DNA of 64,000 nucleotides from the NCBI GenBank assembly GCA_000277445.1, contig AJWJ01000037.1:16242-80241 (forward strand), read 5' to 3'. Below, piece after piece: positions 1 to 9,156 of the stretch. Under the pieces are notes generated by a model. The model worked only from the letters and a program-made list of their open reading frames with translations, made no database searches and was not told the DNA's origin. Position numbers and translations under genes: made by a program. Within the stretch, counting starts at the first letter, position 1. Each line of letters opens with the position of its first letter. This stretch comes from Polysphondylium violaceum (taxonomy: Eukaryota > Evosea > Eumycetozoa > Dictyosteliales > Dictyosteliaceae).

Positions 1-1181
1 TTCTTTTCGACAGCAAACACCTTTACATGTGCCTTGGCCTCTTTGGATGCCTCGATGGCACATTTAACAAGAGGACCTCGCCCGGCACCCACAACCATAA
101 TGATTTTGGGTGCGTTTGGCTCGCCAATACCTCGCTCCAACAATGCTTTCTTTATGGCCAACTGGTATTGCGAGTATTTGATGGGATCTTTTTCAAAGAC
201 CTCGTAGACCTGTGACTGAAGATTGTCCATCAATGGCTGGAGAGGTGCTTGGAGGAAATCGAGGTATGGCAATTCAAAGTAATCGTTGCTGCCAAGAGGC
301 TGTTGGTTGGCGTGTAGGAATTCAAGATATCTGAAATAGTCCTTCATATAGTCCGTTGTGTTGCCGCTGAGGATAAACTGAATGTTGAATTTGAATACCT
401 TTTTCAAAAACTTTTGATGGGCTCTGGAAAGAGTTGGAAAACCTGCAGCGTTTGTTAAAAAGATACTGGTGGGGATAATAATGCATTTAATAGGCTCGCC
501 CAACCATTGCAACAATTGCTCCTCGCTGGGCAAATTGGTTGTCAACTCCAACACTGGAAATAAGTTTGGACTATTTTCGCATAGAGTGCGCAAGTTATTC
601 CACCATTCCCATGTATTACCGCTGTTACTGCTACCACTACTATTATATTGAATATCCAATGACTGCTTGGGGGACACAAGTGGTATTCTCACCCACACTT
701 TCATAAACATGAGTGATTTCAATGTTTGATTTACAACGTGTGCATAGTTTGGCGAGAGTGGACAAGTGGGTGGTGGGATGATGATAGAGGAAAGCGATAA
801 ATGAGCGGCCCACGACACCTCTTGTTTGAATACCTTGACACTATTGACTCTGATGTCGTGATCTGGTGAATCCAAATCCAAGTTTTCCGATGTTTTACCG
901 ACAATCACTGATTTCCAATACTCTGAACTGAGGAGGAAATCTGATCGTGTGAATGCAGATTTATTACTATATCCATTATTGAGCGACACCTCTGAGAAGT
1001 CTCTATTGAATCGCGGATGCGCGATGGGGACCACTGTAAACTGGTATCCATAGTCATAGGCATACCCCACCGTCTCTTGCAGATCTTTGACCGAACTAAA
1101 CTCAACACCACACGAGAAATCATAGGCTGTGTGCGACGAAACTGCTTCAGTCGTGTTGCTATTACCCAACACCGACTCCAT
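1..1181 (-). CDS. prmt5: Protein arginine N-methyltransferase 5 (PRMT5/Skb1), N-terminal 393 residues, runs off the left edge
   Basis: One open frame runs without interruption from the ATG at 1181 to the window edge, so the 3' part of the gene is missing. The protein starts MESVLGNS. Residues about 20-290 match the PRMT5 TIM barrel ([20 protein letters not shown], then AHPRFNR). Near residues 355-370 lies the SAM-binding motif I of type II PRMTs, seen as [11 protein letters not shown] followed by an acidic VEK. PRMT5 makes symmetric dimethylarginine on histones and Sm proteins, normally with a WD-repeat partner (MEP50). Family length is about 630 residues, so roughly 240 C-terminal residues, including the catalytic double-E loop and the dimerisation barrel, lie outside. 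It is divergent from the next gene, with 283 bp between the two start codons. Identification is from remembered family motifs and is strong. Confidence 0.93.
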   Translation of the reverse strand, partial: MESVLGNSNTTEAVSSHTAYDFSCGVEFSSVKDLQETVGYAYDYGYQFTVVPIAHPRFNRDFSEVSLNNGYSNKSAFTRSDFLLSSEYWKSVIVGKTSENLDLDSPDHDIRVNSVKVFKQEVSWAAHLSLSSIIIPPPTCPLSPNYAHVVNQTLKSLMFMKVWVRIPLVSPKQSLDIQYNSSGSSNSGNTWEWWNNLRTLCENSPNLFPVLELTTNLPSEEQLLQWLGEPIKCIIIPTSIFLTNAAGFPTLSRAHQKFLKKVFKFNIQFILSGNTTDYMKDYFRYLEFLHANQQPLGSNDYFELPYLDFLQAPLQPLMDNLQSQVYEVFEKDPIKYSQYQLAIKKALLERGIGEPNAPKIIMVVGAGRGPLVKCAIEASKEAKAHVKVFAVEK

Positions 1182-1464
1182 TCTAATAACTAATTATCTC
1201 CAACACACACAAATGCTGTCACTGCAGACAATGAACTCATCTGAACGTCATTATGGGCATAAATCTAAAAAAATCGATAAATTTAATTTTTAAAAAAAAT
1301 AGATTTGTGTATTATTATAATTGGATGTTTATTGATGGGTGGTGATCAATAAAGATAAATGAAACCAACAAGATAGCTCGTCAGTCTATTTATATATTAT
1401 AAAACTAGTGTGTAGTTGTGATCGATCATACATATACATTGCATTGTATTTCTATTGATAGAAA

Positions 1465-2429
1465 ATGACAGGATCATGGGTATTTTTCGCATTGGGTGCT
1501 CTCTCTGCAAAAAGTTTAGCTGTTGTTGAAGGTTCTTGGAGATATTTAGGTGTATGTCATACATAGTATTGCTCAATGGTATTTGTATCATTACTAATAT
1601 ATTATCATATAAACATAGGGTGCATCCATTGTATTTCATGGTATAAAAACTTATGTTTTTGGTAAATTAGTTAGAACGATAGAGTATCCTGATGGTAAGT
1701 ACGAGATGGTTGTGTGTTGTATACTTGCACAGTTTATACTTATACTATTACCACTACACATTTGCAATAGGTGAAATGGTGTCTATCATAATACGTAGGA
1801 ATAATTTAGAGAAACTAAAGTCAGAGATCATTAGACATCAGCCTGCTCTGTTTCCCGGTGTAGAGTTGTCTGCATCAGATGTAAAGTTTCTGTCGAGATG
1901 GACACCACCTCATTTCACTGAGCCCTGTTTGAAAAACAAAGATCTCAAACTCATTGCCGACGGAGGAGTGGTGTTTTGGTCGAGATTTGATCCCATCCCC
2001 AAGAGAGGTGTGACGCTGGACATCAAAGACAAGGACCACATCAAACTCGACCAGGCAATAAACTTTATATCCAAACTTGGCAAGTATGGCACCGTCGAAG
2101 AGGCCTTGCGCCTGACAGAGAACCAAGAGAACGCACTGATTGACCTGCTTTTGGAAAAGGATGAAGCCATTCTCGCACTCCACCGAAACTTTAGTCCCTA
2201 TCCCCATATATTCCGATACCACGCTCTCAGATATTTACAAAACAAAAAAGGCATCCCACTGGACCCCTTTAAGCCACAACAGCAGCAAACCACAAATAGT
2301 AAGCAACAACAACAACAACAACCAAACTCAAAAACAGACAAAGAAAAAGAAAAAGAAAAGGAGAATCAAACAGACACAAAAACAGCCACCAAAGCACCCT
2401 CACCCACAGACCTGAACGCCGCCATCTAG
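1465..2429 (+). CDS. Unknown membrane-type protein with Q/KE-rich tail, three exons
   Basis: I do not recognise this 273-residue protein. Exons are 1465-1551, 1619-1694 and 1771-2429, with donors GTATGT and GTAAGT and acceptors CATAG and AATAG. The frame is kept across both introns. The first 45 residues are hydrophobic with glycine/alanine-rich faces (MTGSWVFFALGALSAKSLAV, then a second weak segment ending FGKLV), suggesting a signal anchor or helical hairpin. Residues 50-200 form a mixed alpha/beta-looking soluble region with no motif I can name. The tail is a Q run followed by alternating KE and a TKAPSPTDL end, probably disordered. It is divergent from PRMT5 and shares its 283-bp promoter gap. 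The gene itself is well supported by the splice logic; the function is open. Confidence 0.8.
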
Positions 2430-2815
2430 CTGCTGTATCTGTGCACATAGATACACACACACATATCTATATCTATATACACACCAATGAATGCCTTATT
2501 TGTAAATAAAATTTTTAAACGTGACAAATTTATTTTTATTTTTTAAAATCAATTGATTTCTATTTTTAAATCGGATGGCGTGCAAGTCCGGTTGGGCAAG
2601 AAAGACGATTCTTATTCTTTGGGGAATGTTTTTTTTAGCGTTGGATGAATTTTTTTCAATTTTGTCCATTCAGCACAACCACTTCACCATTTGAAAAAAT
2701 ATTATTTTTTTTTAATTTTTTCATTTTTCATACACACTCGTCGCGCGCACATTTTTATTTTTATTATTTTATTATAGACACAGATATAGATATAACAGAT
2801 AGATAGAGATAGAAG
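2430..2815. other. Intergenic, 386 bp
   Basis: This is AT-rich DNA between the unknown membrane gene and gmd, on the same strand. It holds an AATAAA-like sequence near 2505 that could serve the upstream gene, and T/A runs just before the gmd start. A short less AT-rich patch around 2572-2625 has no open frame. I see no RNA gene. Confidence 0.6.
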
Positions 2816-4024
2816 ATGACTAGTACAGAAAGCACACAACCACGTAAAGTTGCCTTGATTTCGGGTATCACCGGTCAAGATGGATCATATTTGACAGAGT
2901 TACTCATTTCCAAGGGATACATTGTACACGGTATTATCAGACGTTCATCGTCATTTAATACCAGCAGAATTGAACATCTCTATCAAGATCAACACACTGG
3001 CAAGGGTAAGATGATTCTCCACTATGGCGATCTCACCGACTCTACCAACTTGGTCTCTATTATCTCCAAGGTCAACCCAACCGAAATATATAATTTGGGC
3101 GCCCAAAGTCACGTCAAGGTCTCTTTTGATATGTCAGAGTACACCGCCAATGTCGACGGTTTGGGTGCACTCAGAATCCTCGATGCCATCCGTTCATGCG
3201 GCCTCGAAAACAAGGTCAGATTCTACCAAGCCTCCACCAGTGAGCTCTATGGCAAAGTACAAGAGGTTCCACAGTCTGAGACCACCCCATTCTATCCCCG
3301 TTCACCATACGCCGTCGCCAAGCAATTTGCCTACTGGATCTTGGTCAACTATCGTGAAGCCTACAACATGTACGCCTGCAACGGTATTCTCTTTAATCAC
3401 GAGTCTCCAAGAAGAGGCCCCACTTTTGTCACTCGTAAAATCACCAGATTCGTGGCACGTATTGCTCTTGGCCACAAAGAAGTCCTCTATCTCGGCAACA
3501 TCAATGCCCAACGTGATTGGGGTCATGCCAAAGATTATGTCGAGGGTATGTGGCTCATGTTACAACAAGACAAACCAGAAGATTATGTTTTGGCCACCGG
3601 TGAAACTCATCCAGTCAGAGAGTTTGTTGAAAAATCATTTAAAGAAATCAACATTGACATTAAATGGAGAGGTGAAGGTCTCGACGAAGAAGGTTATGAA
3701 GAAAAGACTGGTATTGTTTACGTTAAAATTGATCCAAAATATTTCCGTCCAACTGAAGTAGATTTACTCTTGGGCAATCCAGCAAAAGCCAAAAGAGAAT
3801 TAAAATGGGAAATTAAAATTAGTTTTAATGTATGTATTATTTTATTTAAATCTATATCTAATATCTAGATATATATCTAGATATATTATCTATAGATATA
3901 TAAATAGAAATATAAATAGAATTTTATATTAATGTATATTTATTTTAAAATACTATAGGATTTAGTCAAGGAAATGGTTGCTAAAGATATTGAATATTTG
4001 AAAAATAATGATCAATATAATTAA
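2816..4024 (+). CDS. gmd: GDP-mannose 4,6-dehydratase
   Basis: The enzyme converts GDP-mannose to GDP-4-keto-6-deoxymannose, the first step of de novo GDP-fucose synthesis, in the cytosol. Exon 1 is 2816-3829; an intron at 3830-3958 (GTATGT...TATAG) is followed by a 21-codon last exon, 3959-4024, giving 359 residues, the usual size for the family. Reading through the intron gives a false C-terminus. The NAD(P)-binding Rossmann motif [14 protein letters not shown] starts near residue 17. The SDR catalytic residues are Tyr165 and Lys169 in SPYAVAKQF, with ASTSELYG upstream and the conserved [12 protein letters not shown] downstream. The start ATG follows an A-rich leader. It converges on a GT10-like glycosyltransferase gene whose stop lies 110 bp away. 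Confidence 0.97.
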
Positions 4025-4133
4025 ATATATATGTACGCATTGTATATCAGATAGATATAAAAAATAAATCAATTTATAAATATTAAACCCCCATTGTTTT
4101 GTTGATTATTTAATTTATTAAAATACATTTTAT

Positions 4134-5510
4134 TTACCAATCGTTATCCTCTCTATTGTTGTTGGATGGAGAGTTTAATCTATTCTTATTCCAAAAGTTC
4201 AGTACGTTCACAAGTTGACCGAGCCATCTTTGATTCTCAAGCCTGGTTTTCCATTGCTCCATGGCGGTTGTGTTCTTGCGCCAGTCAAAGAAACTCTTGT
4301 ACTTGGGATCGTTTTGTTCAGAGGATATCAAATATTTTGCCATGTGATGGATAGAGTGGAAATCTGCTAAGTGTACATAGGATCCATACGGCAACACGTC
4401 GGTGAATGTCTTTCTTTTGGACAAAATAACAGGCACCGAGCCAGACTCGAGCACCAGTATGATTCGGTCGACCATTTGGTCCCACTCGAAAGCGGTCGAG
4501 CAGCAGTTGTGGGGGTCGGTGATCAAGTGGTACTTGTACTTTCTGATAATATCTTTGGTCCGGGCGATGTTGAATCCAACGATATACTGCTCCTTTTCCG
4601 CGAGTTGGTAGGGCGAGGACTCTTGGAATGGAAGTGATGTGTTGGAGCAGTTGCCATAGGAATGGAACACGATGTAACGCTGCAATTCGACCAACATGTC
4701 GGAGGTCTCCTTGGTGCAGGTGGTGGAGTAATTTGAGCCTGTCTCATTGCTGCTGTCGCTGCTGTCGCCGGCGCTGCTGTCCAAGCTGCGTCCGAGGGGC
4801 TGGAAAAAGCTGGCAATGGTTGGCTTGATGTGTCTGTAGTGGTAGTTCTCAATTAGCATGTGGAAAAAAAGGGTCTTGGGCGGCCCGATCTCGTAGTCAT
4901 ATTGAAATTGTGGGGCGTCTAAAAACGACTGGACCCTGTTGGCAAGCGGAGACCCCACCTTCAGGGTAGACTCTGGGTAGGGACTGACAATAAAGTTGTA
5001 GTCTTCATTGCAATTCATCTTTTTTGTACAAGCACTCTGTACTCTGGGCACCGAGGGATCGTTGTAGAGCACCCTAGGCACCGAGGGGGCGGGTGCGCTG
5101 TGTGGGACAGACCCGTTTTGGATATGGGTGCTGTTGAAGTATATCTCAATGTCATAGTATGCGTTTGGGTCTGTGATTAGCTTCACGACATGGTGTGCGT
5201 TGCAATAGTAGGTGCTATTCAGCAAAAGCATGTTTTCTGCCCATTGCTGCTCTTGTTTGTTTCCCACCCTCAACAAGAAATAAGATTGATTTGGGTCTTT
5301 TATAAAAGTCTTTGTCGGTTGAACGAGCTCGTCTCTATTGGAATTGTTTCTATCTAACACCGCTGTGCTCTGTAGAATAAACAGCACCAAGAAGCCTATT
5401 GAAAAGATCGCAACAATAATTGATAGATTGTGTTTTCGTAGCTTCTCTATGTCCACTTTCATGCTATAGTTGCTGAATATGTCTCTGGGTCTATTGTGAA
5501 ATGTATGCAT
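4134..5510 (-). CDS. GT10-like (alpha-1,3-fucosyltransferase family) type II membrane protein, degenerate donor motif
   Basis: Intronless, 458 residues. A single hydrophobic segment near residues 30-50 (SIIVAIFSIGFLVLFILQST) follows a basic stretch, giving Golgi type II topology. The C-terminal half matches the fucosyltransferase fold: SGSVPVILSKRKTF, then PYGSYVHLADFHSIHHMAKY and SFFDWR, the pattern around the GDP-fucose site in GT10 enzymes. However, the usual FENS...Y.TEK segment is replaced by LITDPHNCCSTAFEWDQ, so donor binding may be altered. A Ser/Asp-rich insert and several N-glycosylation sequons lie in the middle. It is convergent with gmd and divergent from the methyltransferase gene. 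Family assignment is fairly sure; activity is uncertain. Confidence 0.8.
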   Translation of the reverse strand: MHTFHNRPRDIFSNYSMKVDIEKLRKHNLSIIVAIFSIGFLVLFILQSTAVLDRNNSNRDELVQPTKTFIKDPNQSYFLLRVGNKQEQQWAENMLLLNSTYYCNAHHVVKLITDPNAYYDIEIYFNSTHIQNGSVPHSAPAPSVPRVLYNDPSVPRVQSACTKKMNCNEDYNFIVSPYPESTLKVGSPLANRVQSFLDAPQFQYDYEIGPPKTLFFHMLIENYHYRHIKPTIASFFQPLGRSLDSSAGDSSDSSNETGSNYSTTCTKETSDMLVELQRYIVFHSYGNCSNTSLPFQESSPYQLAEKEQYIVGFNIARTKDIIRKYKYHLITDPHNCCSTAFEWDQMVDRIILVLESGSVPVILSKRKTFTDVLPYGSYVHLADFHSIHHMAKYLISSEQNDPKYKSFFDWRKNTTAMEQWKTRLENQRWLGQLVNVLNFWNKNRLNSPSNNNREDNDW

Positions 5511-5947
5511 GATATATGTGCGAACAATCGCAGTATCGTACGATTATTGTTGTGTATGGTAAACCTATTACAAATAAATTTTTTTTTAAAAAAAAAGATA
5601 TATTGAGTGGTGGGTGAGATTTATGGTGGTGTGGTGGGGGTAGAATTGTTGGTGAAAAAATAAGAAAAGAAATCGATGCGTCTCTGCCCGCCACAAACGT
5701 GTCAATCAAAAACTGACTTATGAAAATAAATCAACCCAAAATAAAAAAAAAACAAAAAAAAATTTCAAAAGTTTTGAAAAACGCCCCAAATACAGACTCT
5801 TCAGACCCTGCAGCCCCAGCACGATAAGCACCCACACTGATTACACAGATTTTTATTTTTTTTTTTTAAAAAATTGCAATCAATCAACGTCGATTTGTTG
5901 TGCCTGAGTTTCGTCCGACGTAGGAGATAAAAAAAATTTTAAAAAAA
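5511..5947. other. Divergent promoter region, 437 bp
   Basis: This lies between the starts of the GT10-like gene (-) and the methyltransferase gene (+). It contains several T and A runs (for example 5579-5600, 5742-5762 and 5850-5872) separated by a moderately GC patch at 5785-5830. No open frame or RNA gene is evident. Confidence 0.5.
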
Positions 5948-6759
5948 ATGGATCAATTACCGATTAGCCCCGTTCCCGACGGAACCTCTGTGTTAGCAGG
6001 TGAAGAAGAGAAAGAGATGGACTATAACAACGATACCTATTCTTGGATACCTTTTCTTGACGAAGACGACCCCCTCCCCGGACAAATTGTAATATACAAC
6101 CAATACAGATATGCGATTCATAGATATATCAGCAATTATACATAGTTACTAACACCACACATACATATCTTTATCATATCATCATGTTGTAGTGCCCTTA
6201 TGCAGCCACTTCTGAAGTGTCTATAAAGACAATGATTGAGATTGCGTCACCCACACCCGACGATATCGTGGTGGATTTGGGCTGTGGCGACGGAAGAATC
6301 GTCATACAGGCCGCCAAGATATTTGGCATTAGGGGTGTGGGATTGGACATCAATCCTGAGCTCATAGAGTCTGCCAACAGAATTGCCAAAGAAGAAGGCG
6401 TCGAGCATCTAGTATGCTTCAAATTACTCAACTTTGCACAAGACTCATTTGACTTCACATTGAAATCAATGGGCTTTCAAGGAGAGACACCACACATATA
6501 TCCCACACTGATCACATGTTATCTTATTCCCAAAGCACTCAAAACCATCGAGCCAAAATTAAAATCTCTTCTTAGAAATCTAAACAACAATCAAGAACAA
6601 CCTCGACACAAAGACATACGTATATCTTCGATTGTATTTAATTTTGAAAGATGGCAAGAGATTGACAAGAATGAAAAACTCAAAATCTATTTATATGACA
6701 AGACATCAGCCGACGTCGTTCCCAAGTCAACTGATTCTGCCAATCCTATATTCATTTAA
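5948..6759 (+). CDS. Class I SAM-dependent methyltransferase
   Basis: Two exons, 5948-6088 and 6193-6759 (donor GTAATA, acceptor TTGTAG), join in phase 0 to give 235 residues. Exon 2 opens with CPYAATSE, matching the PYVPT-type entry of small methyltransferases. The SAM motif I is VDLGCGDGRIV near residues 70-80, followed by the acidic GVGLDINPE. The last 90 residues contain a basic, N-rich loop and then FNFERW. The fold resembles the FAM173/ATPSCKMT type of lysine methyltransferases and related bacterial enzymes, but the substrate cannot be read from the sequence. The acidic N-terminal 45 residues (GEEEKEMDY) look disordered, and no organelle signal is clear. Confidence 0.8.
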
Positions 6760-7094
6760 CAGTCATTCATAAGAATAAAGTTTGTTTTCATTGTATATTT
6801 TGCGCGATAAATTCATTTCCCTTATTTTTGTTATTTACCAATATTGCGTGTAAAAAGTTATCTATCGAGATATATAAATAATAGCATATCTGAGTTATTA
6901 TTTGTATATCTTGATTGGTCGAGATATCTTCCATCTTAGCACTATTGAGATTTATGTATAAATCAAGCAATGTTATCCTTTCTAAATGTGTAGTGTGAGT
7001 CGAAAAAAGAAATAAAAAAAAAAAAAAAAAAAAATAACTTTCATTTTCAGATATTTTCAATGTCTTAAGATACAGATATATTAAAGAGAGAGAA
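6760..7094. other. Intergenic, 335 bp
   Basis: AT-rich DNA between the methyltransferase and golvesin-like genes, both on the plus strand. An AATAAA at about 6774 probably serves the methyltransferase. An A run of about 21 bases (7015-7035) lies 60 bp before the next start codon. Confidence 0.5.
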
Positions 7095-9029
7095 ATGAAT
7101 AAGGATGAATACTCTCCCTTGATTAGTGATAAAAGTCCTATAAACATAAATAATAACGATCACAATCACGTTGACGGTGGTGGCAGTAGTAGTCAAACTA
7201 GAATAGATATAAATAATAATAATAATCACAATAGTAATAACAATAATGGTAGTAGTCATAGTAGTTTAAACAACACAACACATAGAAAATATATACCCCG
7301 AGACGACGATTACGATGATCAGTATGACATAAACAACAGCAATCACAATAGTCATCTCTACAAGGATGAATGGGAAACATCTGGTGATTATTTGAAAACA
7401 AAGCAAAAGTTTAGTTTTAAAAAGAAATTGTTCCCGTTGATTGTGTTTGCGTTGATAACGGCCGTGCTTGTCTTTTTGGTTATATTCAGTCTACCCTATG
7501 GTGACTTAAACACAATTTACAATCAGTCGCCATTCTACATAGAAAACAACGATCTCTTGCTCGAGATGGCAATGAAGTCCAGAGCCTATTTATTAGACAT
7601 ACACGGGAATACCACAATCTCGAAATTGGATTTCACCATTCTGTTGTCTGACCCCTCAGGCTCATGGTCCCTGGCTTCCTATAACGGTGAGGTGCTATCA
7701 AATGCAACCACACTGGTCTATCTACCCTTTTTAACTGCTGCTGTAAAGTAAGTAACAAAGCAATGATGATACATATGTAGACGGTATAATCTAATCCAAT
7801 GTAAACTCTACCAGTTGGTGTATAAATTCAAATAAAGATCCACATTGTCTACAAATGGCAGCAGGACCAATGTTGGATGATTTTAGTTCAATCCATGCCG
7901 GTATTTTATTGGATATCGTTACAAATTCTCCAAATCAACAGTTTTCAGGTGACTTGAATGATCCCAGATTCATTGAATGGATGTCAAAGAGAGAAGGCGT
8001 GGAAAAGTTTCTACAAGGCTTTGATTTGCTTGGTAATCAAACGATCATTAATAAGGTTTATCCCTCAAACTCTGGTCCAATGTAAGTAGAGGATCAATAG
8101 TAATAGTAGTAGTGATTAGAGTAATCAATTAACAATGTTATGTCAACATCAACAGCCCAATCTGGGGAGAAGAGTATATATATAATATAACAGGTGCAAA
8201 TTACTTGAACTCCTATGAGTTGGCACTACTGATGCTCTATGTCACCAATCAGGGTATGTTGTCTGCAGGACACTCGTATATGACAGATTTGTTGGCAAGA
8301 CAGACGTTTTCTCAATACACTTCACTGGGCTTTGGATTGCCACCGGGATCGGTGTTGCACACGGTGATGGGCACCAGCAAGACAGACGTAAACGAGGTGG
8401 CCCACATCATTTTGCCCAATGGCAAGGAAATGATTATGAGTGTCTTTTCCGATGGCTACCAAAACTTTGGTAACCCACCCTACCAATCGTCGATCCTTGG
8501 TGTCTTTGCAGAGAATCTGCTCAGCTACATGAACCTGACCTATGGCAATCCGCCACAGATCATCATGTCGGTGACGGGGTGTGGCGAGTCGATCCAGATA
8601 CAGGGCGACTGGCAGTCTGGCCAGTCTCAGCAGGCATACAACGGCACTTATCTCTATATTGCCGGCAGTGGGGGTAGCAGTCAGCCAGGAAACATCACAT
8701 GGACAATAGACATTGAGCAAACAGGCCTCTATGAGGTGTGTGCTTGGTTCCCTGGTGGCTCAAACCACTCGAGTGCCGTCTACATCATTGAGCCCAACGC
8801 CACAGACCAGCCATACAAATACAGAATCAATCAAATGCATTATGGTGCTCGTTGGATTCTGATAAACTCTTTTTACTTGATCAAAGGTGCCAAGCCAACC
8901 ATCACAATTTCGGCCTCTGGCGTGTCTCCATCCAACATTGTCGTAGCAGATTCTATCAAGCTCACAATGTGGCCCTCCAATAACGATATTCCTGGATTTG
9001 CTAACTCAAATTTTATCATCCCAAATTAA
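7095..9029 (+). CDS. Golvesin-like type II membrane protein (serine-hydrolase-like domain plus golvesin/Xly C-terminal domain)
   Basis: Three exons, 7095-7747, 7815-8081 and 8156-9029, with GTAAGT donors and ACCAG/AACAG acceptors, give 597 residues. The N-terminal 105 residues are an N/H/D-rich cytosolic tail. One membrane segment lies at about 112-134 (KKKLFPLIVFALITAVLVFL). The middle (about 150-440) resembles a beta-lactamase/transpeptidase-like fold, but I cannot find a convincing SxxK catalytic pair: the expected site reads TTLVYLPFLTAA. The last about 140 residues (WTIDIEQTGLYEVCAWFPGG, later ARWILINSFYLIKG and VVADSIKL) match the golvesin C-terminal-like carbohydrate-binding-type domain. 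D. discoideum golvesin marks Golgi and post-Golgi vesicles, and a similar location is likely here. The STAND gene starts 127 bp downstream on the same strand. Confidence 0.82.
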
Positions 9030-9156
9030 TAAATTATTAAGAACTACGCCCCCAAGCCTTCAAGGCCCAGATATTTTTTTTTTTTTTTTTAGTAATGACA
9101 CACGCAAAGATCTTTTTTTTTTTTATGAGGCATTTGATAAAAGAGATAGAAAGGTT

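Noticed and set aside
1875-2222. Two overlapping minus-strand frames opposite the unknown membrane-type protein
   Set aside because: Antisense to a spliced gene with consistent junctions; no domain and no plausible promoter.
3024-3761. Open frame of about 245 codons overlapping gmd in another frame
   Set aside because: It lies entirely inside a well-supported enzyme and its predicted protein is Ser/Pro/Thr-rich without any domain; a codon-bias shadow.
4523-4852. Second frame of about 109 codons within the GT10-like gene
   Set aside because: Rich in Ser/Thr/Ala/Pro as expected from a shifted Ser/Asp-codon region; the main frame keeps the fucosyltransferase motifs.
8998-9156. Upstream in-frame extension of the STAND protein
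   Set aside because: It would overlap the golvesin-like stop codon and consists of translated T runs (Phe tracts); it begins without an ATG.
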